Source of the DNA: Nematostella vectensis
Taxonomy: Eukaryota > Cnidaria > Anthozoa > Actiniaria > Edwardsiidae
Direction of reading: 5' to 3'
DNA length: 64,000 nucleotides
Assembly (NCBI RefSeq): GCF_932526225.1
Contig: NC_064048.1
Span: forward strand, 3,051,597-3,115,596
In this document: piece after piece, positions 28,381 to 39,531 of the stretch
Position numbering within the stretch: position 1 is the first letter of the stretch
Layout: every line of letters begins with the position of its first letter
Notes under the pieces: model-generated
Databases searched by the model: none
Seen by the model: the letters and a program-made list of their open reading frames with translations, nothing else
Told to the model about the DNA's origin: nothing
Program-made: the position numbers and the translations under genes

Positions 28381-30995
28381 GAATCAATATCCTTGATTCC
28401 AAAATGATCGTGAATTGCCACACTATTTCAGCTTTGATTGTTCACTTGTTTGCTTTCCAGCCGACTAGATAGAAAGAATGTTTTTGTCTTTTTGCCATCA
28501 ATTGTCAGTCCACTTAAGGACTGCCGATACAAAAGACGACCCATTAGAAGGCAAGAATGTTTCGGAAAGAGAAAGGTGTGTTTACAACAGCACTCGTCCT
28601 CGCTAGATCGTAAAACGTTGAATTTCACTCCGTGATTTGGTGGAGGAAATCTACGTATTTTCACGTGTGACTTTTAAATTCCCTTATCAATTTCATTGGT
28701 TCCTACCGTTGCCGTCCTCGCTGCCATATTTGTATCTTAAAGTCCCTAGTGATTTGATGGAAACATCAACGTTAGACTTTTGTTGTTTTGCAAGTGTCAG
28801 GAACGTTTTTCGTCCCATGTGTAATATACACTTTATTTTCTTCTCCAACTTTAGACAAATAATATCACCTTATACTCAGGGTTATCACACTACTAATATT
28901 CTTGATTCTAAAATGAAAGTGAATTGCAACACTATTTGAGCTCCTATTGCTCACTTGTTTGCTTAATAGCCGACTAGATATAAAGAATGTTTTTGTCTTT
29001 TTGCCGTCAATATTATCAGTCCACTTAAGAACTGCCGATCCATAACGAGGCAAGAATAGTCCGGAAATATTTGTTACCGCCCCTTCTTTCGAGAAAGATC
29101 GATAATTCGAAATTTGTTAACCAAAGTCCGCTAGATAACCTGAAGACATCACACCTGACAGCTCCTCTGGCTTCCCATGACACAACGCATTCATTTTAAA
29201 CTTTTATTTCTTACTTACAAAGCGATAAATGTCCTAGCACCAAACTACATTACAAAAATGCTGGAGCCATATAAACCCACTAGAAGCCTCAGATCTGTCC
29301 AAAAAACGTATTGAATCAATATCCTTGATTCCAAAATGATCGTGAATTGCCACACTATTTCAGCTTTGATTGTTCAATTGTTTGCTTTCCAGCCGACTAG
29401 ATAGAAAGAGTGTTTTTGTCTTTTTGCCATCAATTGTCAGTCCACTTAAGGACTGCCGATACAAAAGACGACCCATTAGAAGGCAAGAATGTTTCGGAAA
29501 GAGAAAGGTGTGTTTACAACAGCACTCGTCCTCGCTAGACCGTAAAACGTTGAATTTCACTCCGTGATTTGGTGGAGGAAATCTACGTATTTTCACGTGT
29601 GACTTTTAAATTCCCTTATCAATTTCATTGGTTCCTACCGTTGCCGTCCTCGCTGCCATATTTGTATCTTAAAGTCCCTAGTGATTTGATGGAAACATCA
29701 ACGTTAGACTTTTGTTGTTTTGCAAGTGTCAGGAACGTTTTTCGTCCCATGTGTAATATACACTTTATTTTCTTCTCCAACTTTAGACAAATAATATCAC
29801 CTTATACTCAGGGTTATCACACTACTAATATTCTTGATTCTAAAATGAAAGTGAATTGCAACACTATTTGAGCTCCTATTGCTCACTTGTTTGCTTAATA
29901 GCCGACTAGATATAAAGAATGTTTTTGTCTTTTTGCCGTCAATATTATCAGTCCACTTAAGAACTGCCGATCCATAACGAGGCAAGAATAGTCCGGAAAT
30001 ATTTGTTACCGCCCCTTCTTTCGAGAAAGATCGATAATTCGAAATTTGTTAACCAAAGTCCGCTAGATAACCTGAAGACATCACACCTGACAGCTCCTCT
30101 GGCTTCCCATGACACAACGCATTCATTTTAAACTTTTATTTCTTACTTACAAAGCGATAAATGTCCTAGCACCAAACTACATTACAAAAATGCTGGAGCC
30201 ATATAAACCCACTAGAAGCCTCAGATCTGTCCAAAAAACGTATTGAATCAATATCCTTGATTCCAAAATGATCGTGAATTGCCACACTATTTCAGCTTTG
30301 ATTGTTCAATTGTTTGCTTTCCAGCCGACTAGATAGAAAGAGTGTTTTTGTCTTTTTGCCATCAATTGTCAGTCCACTTAAGGACTGCCGATACAAAAGA
30401 CGACCCATTAGAAGGCAAGAATGTTTCGGAAAGAGAAAGGTGTGTTTACAACAGCACTCGTCCTCGCTAGACCGTAAAACGTTGAATTTCACTCCGTGAT
30501 TTGGTGGAGGAAATCTACGTATTTTCACGTGTGACTTTTAAATTCCCTTATCAATTTCATTGGTTCCTACCGTTGCCGTCCTCGCTGCCATATTTGTATC
30601 TTAAAGTCCCTAGTGATTTGATGGAAACATCAACGTTAGACTTTTGTTGTTTTGCAAGTGTCAGGAACGTTTTTCGTCCCATGTGTAATATACACTTTAT
30701 TTTCTTCTCCAACTTTAGACAAATAATATCACCTTATACTCAGGGTTATCACACTACTAATATTCTTGATTCTAAAATGAAAGTGAATTGCAACACTATT
30801 TGAGCTCCTATTGCTCACTTGTTTGCTTAATAGCCGACTAGATATAAAGAATGTTTTTGTCTTTTTGCCGTCAATATTATCAGTCCACTTAAGAACTGCC
30901 GATCCATAACGAGGCAAGAATAGTCCGGAAATATTTGTTACCGCCCCTTCTTTCGAGAAAGATCGATAATTCGAAATTTGTTAACCAAAGTCCGC
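28207..30995 (+). repeat. 932-bp tandem repeat, three copies
   Basis: CCTGAAGACATCACACC recurs at 28207, 29139 and 30071. Each unit holds a LINE tail, a MITE-like piece and the start of the S segment. Both junctions read CCAAAGTCCGCTAGATAACC, while the third copy continues past that point as TCCGCTCGTTTTGGAGG, as in S1 and S2. Copies two and three look nearly identical; copy one differs slightly (CTAGATCG against CTAGACCG). Confidence 0.94.
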
Positions 30996-31169
30996 TCGTT
31001 TTGGAGGGTTTTTAGTTAAATGCTTATTGCAATTTTTAAGTCTTATCTGTACAGCGCGAGAAAACTCGCACTAGTTTTCTGATTTGACTGTTTGCTTAAT
31101 TTGTTTTGTGTCATGCTTCACTTGTTTTCACTGCAGCATGACTAATAGAAACTTTCAGCTTTGCGTGCA

Positions 31170-31252
31170 TATATAAGCCCCTACATAAGAAGACTTTGAC
31201 ATTCTGCCTCAACACACAGAACCCCGAGATCCAAACGCAAGATAGAAAATAG
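31170..31252 (+). promoter_or_regulatory. Unit 1 TATA box and 5'UTR exon (donor intact)
   Basis: TATATAAG lies at 31170-31177. The untranslated exon is about 31201-31252 and ends ATAG|GTAAGT, a consensus donor. The first 90 upstream bases are shared by all modules and include CATGACTAAT, an AP-1-like motif. The start point is inferred from the usual TATA spacing of about 30 bases. Confidence 0.7.
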
Positions 31253-31567
31253 GTAAGTGCACAAATTTGTCAGCTCTGAGAATAATATTTAATTCGTGAG
31301 GTTTTATTCAGTAATTTTCTAGTTTTAACGGGATTCACCACCTCCCCTGTGTTCATTACAGCTTTCTCATTAATTTCGGCTAATAGTATCTGGCCACGAG
31401 CTACGGGAAGGTTTGTAAGCTAGCTTCAATCTACTGAGCTTGTTTGTTAACAAAGTACATATCAGTAAAAACGTTTTGTGCTGAGTGTTCGAATATTTTT
31501 AGTGCAATTTAAACATTACAGCACGGCTTATAGGATACATTTACCGCTCGAAACCTTTTCAGAATAA

Positions 31568-31644
31568 GGCGCTATAGCTCAGTGGTACGAGCTTCGCTTG
31601 TCAAGCAGAAGGGCCAGGGTTCGAACCCGTTCAGATCAACTTGG
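31568..31644 (+). pseudogene. tRNA-like sequence, unit 1 (anticodon loop GTC)
   Basis: It has an A box (TAGCTCAGTGGTA), a loop TTGTCAA with GTC in the Asp position, and a B box (GGTTCGAACCC). The acceptor arm does not close and the anticodon stem has a bulge. It is therefore a tRNA-derived relic or SINE head inside intron 1, not a working tRNA gene. Confidence 0.6.
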
Positions 31645-32575
31645 GAATTTTTTCAGAGGTGTAATAAACCTGGCTTTCTACATTAAGAACTGTGCATCCC
31701 TCGTCTTTATGGATAAGGACGTTTAGCCGGAGGTCGCGTCTCTCACGTCACATCATTAACCTGTATTGGGGGACGTAAAAGGACCGCTGGGGACGCTGGC
31801 CCGTGGTACCATCTTTAGTGACAATGCTTACACACTAACTCAATCATGATTGTAAACTGCGAGGAGCCGTCCGTATCTACACATTGATGAGTAAAGTCAG
31901 TCACATGTGAAGCGCATTTGATCATTTCGTATGTTAAGGGCATATGGTACTATCTTTTGAGTCCGTTGCTAGGGAAATTAGTTTGTTTTATAAAAGTTTC
32001 TGTTTTTTGTCAAATCTCTTGGAACTTTCAACATAAGTGTTTTAGACATTAATTACATAAGTGATGACATCATCTGACCCCTCCCATGGTCACGTGACCC
32101 AGAACATAACATGTCGGAGAAGCTTCTGTTCGAATCTACCATAATTGTTTTTGCAGAAATATTTTAACATCACTATTTTCTTAAACTTCACGCATCGGAT
32201 TTGCGAAATTTTGATACCGCGAGAAATGGCGAATGTCTATGTTCGAAAACCACATATTTGGTAACTTTTATTTTTTCAAAAATCAAAAATCCCATGCGCT
32301 AAGTTGTTAGGAATGGTAATATCAATGGTTTGAGTGAAAAAAAAATCACAATTGTTGTAAAATGTTCAAAATTAACGTGTATTTCTCTCGCGGAAATGTT
32401 CGCCATCTTGTTTTATTCTCGAAAAACATATAAAAATTGCATTTTCTTCTACAAAATGTCAAAAGTTTATTTTAATCTCTTGGAAAAAAAGAATAAAGAA
32501 AATTAGAACTGGAGATTCGAAGAAAATAAAAATAAAAAAAGGACTTGACTGGGGATTGAACCCGGAGCGCTTGTT

Positions 32576-32607
32576 TAATAATAATAATAATAATAATAAC
32601 AATAACA

Positions 32608-32701
<94 letters not shown>
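32576..32701. repeat. (TAA)n tract and adjoining retroelement 3' end, unit 1
   Basis: About 42 trinucleotides with two interruptions form the tail of a minus-strand retroelement whose body continues to about 33175. Just left of it, GGGGATTGAACCCGGAGC reads on the minus strand as a tRNA T-arm/B-box. Units 2-6 have other tract lengths: 39109-39181, 45338-45360, 51519-51602, 57761-57782 and from 63944. Confidence 0.85.
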
Positions 32702-33306
32702 GATCTTTATTTAAAATAATCCCGACAGACAGACGTGGCGGTTTACAAACCATTAATTACTTATATACTTCTCTACTAAATAAGGTTAAAAAGACATCTA
32801 TTTACAAAACAGCGTTTGAAACGCTCAGTCTTTACTTGCGGCAAGATAAAATCATGCCCCCTTTTCCTCAGGCTATAGTAATGAGGGGAATTGAGGTTCC
32901 CCATCCAAGACCCAGCGATAAAAGCGATGAAAAACATTGCGAGTTTCAAATTGGCTGCCATGTCCGGCGCTAATACATTCACATTACGAGTCAAATGTGC
33001 TAAAAATTGGGCCACGGAACCAAGTTGGAAGACGCGTGGCAATTTTAGTCTATTTAACCGAATGTAGCGCTTTTCCCTTTCGTAGCAACAGAGTTTCGTA
33101 GCAACGAGATAGTACCATAGGCCATTTAAGTGCACTATACAAATGCCAAACATAACATTATGTTACATTACAAGTAAAAACTATTGCTCTTGTATTATAA
33201 ACATTTTCTCCATTAAAACATCACATTTTTTCCACCAATCGATTTCTTACGGACAAATACCCATGTAATTGAATTTTCATAAATGATTGTTTCTTCAGTG
33301 GCAAAG

Positions 33307-34413
33307 ATGTTCGTGAAAGCTATGGTTGTTTTGGCCCTGGTGGTCTGCATGGTGCAAGCCAAGCCAAGCTATTTGGAACTGAGGCGTCGCGTGGAGGCCT
33401 TGGAAGAGGCAGGTAATAAATATTTTGCACGTCAATATCAAGTATAATAATGATGGTAATAATTATAATGATGATAATGCTGATGGTGATGATGCTGATT
33501 TCGACGACGGCGACGACCACGACGACGATATGGCATTGAGGGTAGCAGTTGGTATTGTTTTGTTTGATACTTTTTTATTTCTAGTCCGTCCCAAAAGGTT
33601 TACAAAATGCAGTCGTGATGTAGTAGGAGAGTGCAAGTCCCCTCTCAACTGCGATTCGCGAAAAGGTTTTCATACCGTGGATGCTTATTGTGATACCTTT
33701 GGAGATGTCTGTTGTAGTAAGTACTGCGTGACCCAATCCCTCTTCTTATACCTTCTCGGGGGGAGGGGGGGAGGGGGGTGGCACTCAGCTATAAACATGG
33801 CAGAAATGGGGAGGGCGGGGGGATAATATTTTAGGGTTCGATTTTTTGTCGTCTGTAATGTTTTGGGATTAATACTTTGGCGGCATTATCGGGTTCAACA
33901 CTTTAATTCGTGTAAGACAAAAGACTTTTCCAAATTCCAACGTGGAATTCAGTCTCCTTTGCAGCCGTTGCCGCGTTTGTCAGTCGCGAAAGCGCTCAAA
34001 GGCTTCAGCTAGAATTTGTTATAAAGGGTGTAATGGCTAAAGAAGTTTAAATGTTTATTGAATCAAAAGCCGACGTTAGCAACATGGGCTTGTAACAACA
34101 TCTACTGCATTTGGAACTGCACATGAAAAGACGGTGTTTGTCCTAGGCCTTAATTACATCACGTACAGTGGTTCCAAGTCAGCGACATCTCTCAAGTCCT
34201 GAGACAAATGCCCCTTCGAAAGGTCTCTTTTGACTCTCGTGTAAGCTTGGAATTTTTTTAGTACTTTCGCGTGTAATTTCAAGACGGCTCAAAGGTAAAA
34301 AGTAAAAAATGTCAACAAACAAGGGAAAACATAAGCTATAAGATATCAATCACTATAACTAATTTGCGTTATTATATTGCTGAATTGGACTGTTTATTTC
34401 CACAGCCTGGTGA
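33307..34413 (+). CDS. Secreted six-cysteine peptide gene, unit 1
   Basis: Coding exons are 33307-33412, 33585-33716 and 34406-34413; an untranslated exon lies upstream and the acceptor before the ATG is at 33298. Phases agree, giving 246 bases and 81 residues. Residues 1-18 are a clear signal peptide. Residues 19-40 form a charged propeptide ending in Lys-Arg. The mature part (41-81) has Cys at 44, 52, 58, 71, 78 and 79. Exon 4 adds only Thr-Trp and the TGA stop; AATAAA follows at 34469. Spacing C-x7-C-x5-C-x12-C-x6-CC is near beta-defensin/crotamine-like and clip-like scaffolds and unlike ShK or type I sea-anemone toxins. A host-defence or venom peptide is likely; the exact role is unknown. 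This unit differs from the others by a synonymous Gly codon (GGA against GGG). Confidence 0.8.
33758..33780. repeat. G-run with quadruplex potential in intron 3
   Basis: Blocks of six or more G lie about 40 bases after the exon 3 donor. Run length varies by unit; unit 2 (39983-40008) has about 15 G in one block. Long G-runs are also prone to sequencing error. Confidence 0.6.
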
Positions 34414-35040
34414 AGTCGGCCATCAATTTAAAGAAAAACAGCTCAAGTCGTTGTTTTTAACGATAAATAATAAACGAGATGTTTTGTAAACAGCCTTCAA
34501 GTTGTTTTCTATTTTGTACAACTAAACTCTTGGCAATTAACGTGCAAGTAGGTAGTTATGGTAGGTTGGGTAGCGGAAAATCGAATTGTTTTTTATTATC
34601 CTGTTAAGCTTGAACAGTGTTTTGTTATCCTGATCAGAAGAATAACTTTTACAAGTTCCAGCAAGAGGTATAAAGGGTTTAGATTTTGGACAAATCTGCT
34701 GGTGCATCGGGATCAGTAGAGCAGCCTGTTTTGGTTGTCACGCCCGATTGGTCTTGTCTCCTTTTTTTACGTTCACATACATACCAAGGTACACACAAAA
34801 CGGTTGGAACACAGAACTTAATGCTATTTTTACATGCCGTTTAAATTGTGCTGGCGTACGCATGCCATGATGCATAAATGATAGGAAGCCTACTCAGCCA
34901 TAGCAATAAAACAAAAGGCACGCGGGATGTCGTACGCTCCCTTTTGTCCAAGTCAAGCACACGGCATGCATGAGACTCAGCGACGGCCGAATGTGTGGCG
35001 AGGCGTCTCTTTCGAAATTGAAAACATACTCTATGCATTA

Positions 35041-35184
35041 CTTCAAATAGAACCAGTCTCTGCTACGTATAGTCAAGCGCTTCAACAAACATCTGTTGCT
35101 TCAAACGCGGTCAAGAGATTCTTTAAAAATGCACAAACTCAGTCCAGCAGCTCTTCAAAAAAGCACAAATTGCCTCAAACGTAA
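35041..35184 (+). pseudogene. Ser/Gln/Lys-rich open frame in the unit spacer
   Basis: The frame contains SQALQQTSVASNAVKRFF and a run of Ser. In unit 1 it stops at TAA (35182-35184); in units 2-5 that codon is CAA and the frame runs on to a TGA (41518-41520 in unit 2). An 8-base duplication upstream in units 2-5 breaks the frame with any earlier exon. It may be a captured exon fragment. I do not recognise the source. Confidence 0.3.
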
Positions 35185-37447
35185 TCGGGATCTTCTTCAA
35201 AACAGAAGGATGTTGAACCGAGCAGTCTGGTCAAATTATATAGAAGAAAGAATACCCAAAGAAATCAGTGCCCCTCCTTTTGAAACCCATACACTTTCGA
35301 CGCACCCCTCCTTTAAGCCTCGAAATTTTTCGAGCCCCCACCACCACCACCACGTCTTAATAAAAAATAAACATCAAGTTCAAACACACAAAGCATGCTT
35401 CATTGGTGTGAATGATTCTTTAAGGCGAGCGGGCGTTTTTTGGGGTTACTTTAGTTGAACTCAACTTTATTTCTACACAGCGGCGCAATACAATGAGCAT
35501 GAGAAAGATTGACTGGTTGCTGTAGTTTATTGCTTTCTTACTCAATAGGAGACGTGTTAATCTCACATGATGATAAAAAAAAAACAATAGTAAAAGAAAG
35601 TGAAAAGGATCTGTTTATACGATAGAGTTGTTTCCGTTGAATTTAGAACAAAGACTTTAGAGCCTATCTAGTTCAAAAGCTTAATTGCATGCCACTCTGA
35701 AATTGCCCAATTTGGGCGAAATTGCTGCTTTTTCATGTTTTATGGCAACTTCGTCAATCATATCTCAAAAACGAATAATCTACCAAAAATACTAAAGCTT
35801 ATTTTGTTTTATATTACTCAAGGAACCTCTTTGCAAAATATCAATTAAATATAAGCTAATAACACAACCTTACAATTTGAATTTTGCCGGTTTTTTTTTT
35901 TTTTTTTTTGCACCTGGCACACAAACATAAAGGCGGTAGCTATGTGTGGAGTTAGTTGGCGAAATTCTAGGCGATTTACATTTTTAGCATCGAAATGGAG
36001 TAAAAAATTTGTCTGGCTCTATACAAAAAGGATTAGCTTTTTGAGGAATGCAGTATACTTCTCAACAATTCACTGCAATAGAAAAAGAGCTTACAGTCAC
36101 AGATGAGCGAACTTTTCATGCATTTTTCAACAAGTCGGAAAAAAAAATTGAATAAGCATTAAAAGGTCAATAAATTATACTATTAGGGTTCTGCAGGAAA
36201 TCACGAAGAAACATATTGTGAACGTTTAAGATAAAATAAGCACTGCAAAATATACCTCCTAGCCTGGTTGGAAAGATTTCAGAAAAGTTATATAAAAAAC
36301 AATGATCTTACCCGAGAATTCAGTACTTGACTTCCCTACTTATGGGTAAACGCAATTACAACTAAAACCCAGGCACATTCAATAGAGTACCCCAGAGAAT
36401 ATTCTTTGTGGTTTGTCAAGTGATGCATAGTAATTAAGTCTTGCAGTGAAAAGCTGCTTGATTAATACCCTCAAGGCAAATAAGGTAAGTCAGTGAACAT
36501 TTCTATTTTTAAAAAGTAAAAAAAACGCTATCAGCGGGTAAACATTTCTATTTTTTTTAACTTCTAATGTGTACTTGAGTTTTTTTAAGTTTCAAGTGGT
36601 ACTATTAAGCTAAGTTTTAAATTTTAGGACTTACTACACAATTAAGCTAACAGAGCAGATGCATTGTTTCGGGCTACAATTGTTTTGGCTGAACAGCTCA
36701 ATTTCAATTCCCCATAGGAGACTTATTCTAAGAGCGATTTTTGCAGTTTTTTTAGCCTTTTTTGATAAATTCTTGCTGGCCTTGCAAACTTCGCAATTGA
36801 TTCATGTTATTTTTTAGGCATAGCTGTCATCACAATGTTTGAAGAACACCGATTACCTTTAGCTTTGTTTATGTCAAGTTATTTTCTTTCAAAGTCTGAG
36901 AAAGCGTAATTCTGATCTTACTTCGTCGTGCTTCCCAAACAACACATTATCATTTCATATATGTAGTGTATTAGATATGCATATGCAATAACTAGCTGGT
37001 CCTTCACTTTTGTGCAACCTTATGGTTGAACATTGGAGAATTAAAATGATTGTTATGCATACTTGATCCTTTCCTCCCCCATCTCATTTGCTAAAAAAAA
37101 ATTGCATAAGAAAAAATAATACTTGGTAGCAGAACATGCACAATTGCTTTAGAAGAATAGGACTTTTTGAAATAAGTTAACTAATGTATAAACAAGACGA
37201 TTAGGGACAAGCTTCGTTAACTTTAGCATGAACAGCTAAATTATATATCAGTCTCCAATCACTTCACCACAACCCAAGTCTATGAGATGCCGTTTCTTGG
37301 ACTTAGGAAACTTGATGCACATGCATACTGTGTTTTAGTCACACCACTACATTCCAGAAAAAAATATATAGATTTAGGCACTACCTAACGGCGGAGGCAG
37401 CCCATTCGTTTTCCATTTATTCAAATGATAAATGTATAGCCTGCATG

Positions 37448-37566
37448 AATAAGTAAGTGTTAATTACCGATAGCCGAGGCAATAAGCGATATACATCTCA
37501 AGGTCGCAGGCCGAGGGATGTATACGCTTATTGCCGAAGGCTCGAGGTAATTAACTCTTACTTATT
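37448..37566. mobile_element. 119-bp fold-back MITE, one per unit
   Basis: AATAAGTAAG...TTAATTACC and GGTAATTAA...CTTACTTATT are the outer arms. The inner GGCAATAAGCG and CGCTTATTGCC also pair, so nearly the whole segment folds on itself. Further copies are at 43676-43794, 49859-49977, 56099-56217 and 62284-62402, always about 250 bases upstream of the next TATA box. The 71-codon frame across it is a by-product. Confidence 0.85.
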
Positions 37567-37696
37567 ACAGATTGACAAAGGTTTCCATGCAAAAACGTTT
37601 TCCAGAATCTTTGACTGTTTGCTTAATTTGTTTTGTGTCATGTTTCACTTGTCTTTACCGCAGCATGACTAATAGAAACTTTCAGCTTTGCGTGCA

Positions 37697-37779
37697 TATA
37701 TAAGCCCCTACATAAGAAGACTTTGACATTCTGCCTCAACACACAGAACCCCGAGATCCAAACGCAAGATAGAAAATAG
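37697..37779 (+). promoter_or_regulatory. Unit 2 TATA box and 5'UTR exon (donor GT changed to AT)
   Basis: TATATAAG lies at 37697-37704. The exon ends ATAG at 37779 and is followed by ATAAGT at 37780. With the first intron base changed, normal splicing to the coding exon at 39524 should fail or shift. Confidence 0.7.
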
Positions 37780-38097
37780 ATAAGTGCACAAATTTGTCAG
37801 CTCTGAGAATATTTAATTCATGAGGTTTTATCCAGTAATTTTCTAGTTTTAACGGGATTCACTACCTCCCCTGTGTTCATTACTGCTTTCTCATTAATTT
37901 CGGCGAATAGTATCTGGCCACGAGCTACGGGAAGGTTTTTAAGCTAGCTTCAATCTACTGAGCTTGTTTGTTAAGAAAGTACATATCAGTAAAAACGTTT
38001 TGTGCTGAGTGTTCGAATATTTTTAGTGCATATTAAACATTACAGCACAGCTTATAGGATACATTTACCGCTCGAAACCTTTTCAGAATAAGACAGT

Positions 38098-38174
38098 GGC
38101 GCTATAGCTCAGTGGTACGAGCTTCGCTTGTCAAGCAAAAGGGCCAGGGTTCGAACCCGTTCAGATCAACTTGG
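38098..38174 (+). pseudogene. tRNA-like sequence, unit 2
   Basis: Same relic as in unit 1, with AAGCAAAAGG replacing AAGCAGAAGG after the anticodon loop, which weakens the anticodon stem further. Confidence 0.55.
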
Positions 38175-39107
38175 GAATTTTTTTTAGAGGTGTAATATAC
38201 CTGGCTTTCTACATTAAGAACTGTGCATCCCTCGTCTTTATGGATAAGGACGTTTAGCCGGAGGTCGCGTCTTACACGGCACATCATTAACCTGTATTGG
38301 GGGACGTAAAAGGACCTCTGGGGACGCTGGCCCGTGGTACCATCTTTAGTGACAATGCTTACACACTAACTCAGTCATGATTGTAAACTGCGAGGAGCAG
38401 TCCGTATCTACACATTGATGAGTAAAGTCAGTCACATGTGAAGCGCATTTGATCATTTCGTATGTTAAGGGAATATGGTACTATCTTTTGAGTCCGTTGC
38501 TAGGGAAATTAGTTTGTTTTATAAAAGTTTCTGTTTTTTGTCAAATCTCTTGGAACTTTCAACATAAGTGTTTAAGACATTAATTACACAAATGATGACG
38601 TCATCTGACCCCTCCCATGGTCACGTGACCCAGCACATAAAAAAGTGCCGGAGAAGCTTCTTTATGAATCTACCATAATTTTTTTGCATAAAATATTTTA
38701 ACATCACTATTTTCTTAAACTTCACGCATCGGATTTGCGAAATTTTGATACCGCGAGAAATGGCGAATGTCTATGTTCGAAAACCACATATTTGGTAACT
38801 TTTATTTTTTCAAAAATCAAAAATCCCATGCGCTAAGTTGTTAGGAATGGTAATATCAATGGTTCGAGCGAGAAAAATTTCACAATTGTTGTAAAATGTT
38901 CAAAATTAACGTGTTTTTCTCTCGCGGAAATGTTCGCCATCTTGTTTTATTCTCGAAAAACATATAAAAATTGCCTTTTCTTCTACAAAATGTCAAAAGT
39001 TTATTTTAATCTCTTGGAAAAAAAGAATAAAGAAAATTAGAACTGGAGTTTCGAAGAAAATAAAAATAAAGAAGGACTCGACTGGGGATTGAACCCGGAG
39101 CGCTTGT

Positions 39108-39182
<75 letters not shown>

Positions 39183-39531
39183 CCATGTCCGGCGCTAATA
39201 CATTCACATTACGAGTCAAATGTGCTAAAAATTGGGCCACGGAACCAAGTTGGAAGACGCGCGGCAATTTTAGTCTATTTAACCGAATGTAGCGCTTTTC
39301 CCTTTCGTAGCAACAGAGTTTCGTAGCAACGAGATAGTACCATAGGCCCTTTAAGTGCACTATACAAATGCCAAACATAACATTATGTTACATTACAAGT
39401 AAAAACTATTGCTCTTGTATCATAAACATTTTCTCCATTAAAACATCACATTTTTTCCACCAATCGATTTCTTACGGACAAATACCCATGTAATTGAATT
39501 TTCATAAATGGTTGTTTCTTCAGTGGCAAAG

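Noticed and set aside
24382-30995. CRISPR-like regular repeats
   Set aside because: Units are hundreds of bases long with no spacer pattern and lie in a eukaryotic context; these are segmental and tandem duplications.
31568-31644. Functional tRNA-Asp gene
   Set aside because: Boxes A and B are present but the acceptor arm cannot pair and the anticodon stem is bulged.
32472-32753. Poly-Ile, poly-Leu or poly-Asn frames over the (TAA)n tracts in all units
   Set aside because: Microsatellite translations with no gene features.
33585-33716. ShK-like, damicornin-like or type I sea-anemone sodium-channel toxin
   Set aside because: Those families have different cysteine spacing; only the terminal CC is shared with some.
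33425-33826. Open frame running from intron 2 through exon 3 with an acidic N-terminus
   Set aside because: It has no ATG at its head and reads through a trinucleotide-rich intron and past the exon 3 donor. The spliced model with phase-matched exons explains the cysteine-coding part better.
34841-35458. Long spacer frames of 65-120 codons in each unit
   Set aside because: Most lack an ATG and lie in different frames over the same repeat. Only the Ser/Gln-rich stretch was kept, at low confidence.
37457-37672. 71-codon frame repeated in every unit
   Set aside because: It covers the fold-back MITE and the promoter; its conservation is explained by the repeat, not by coding.
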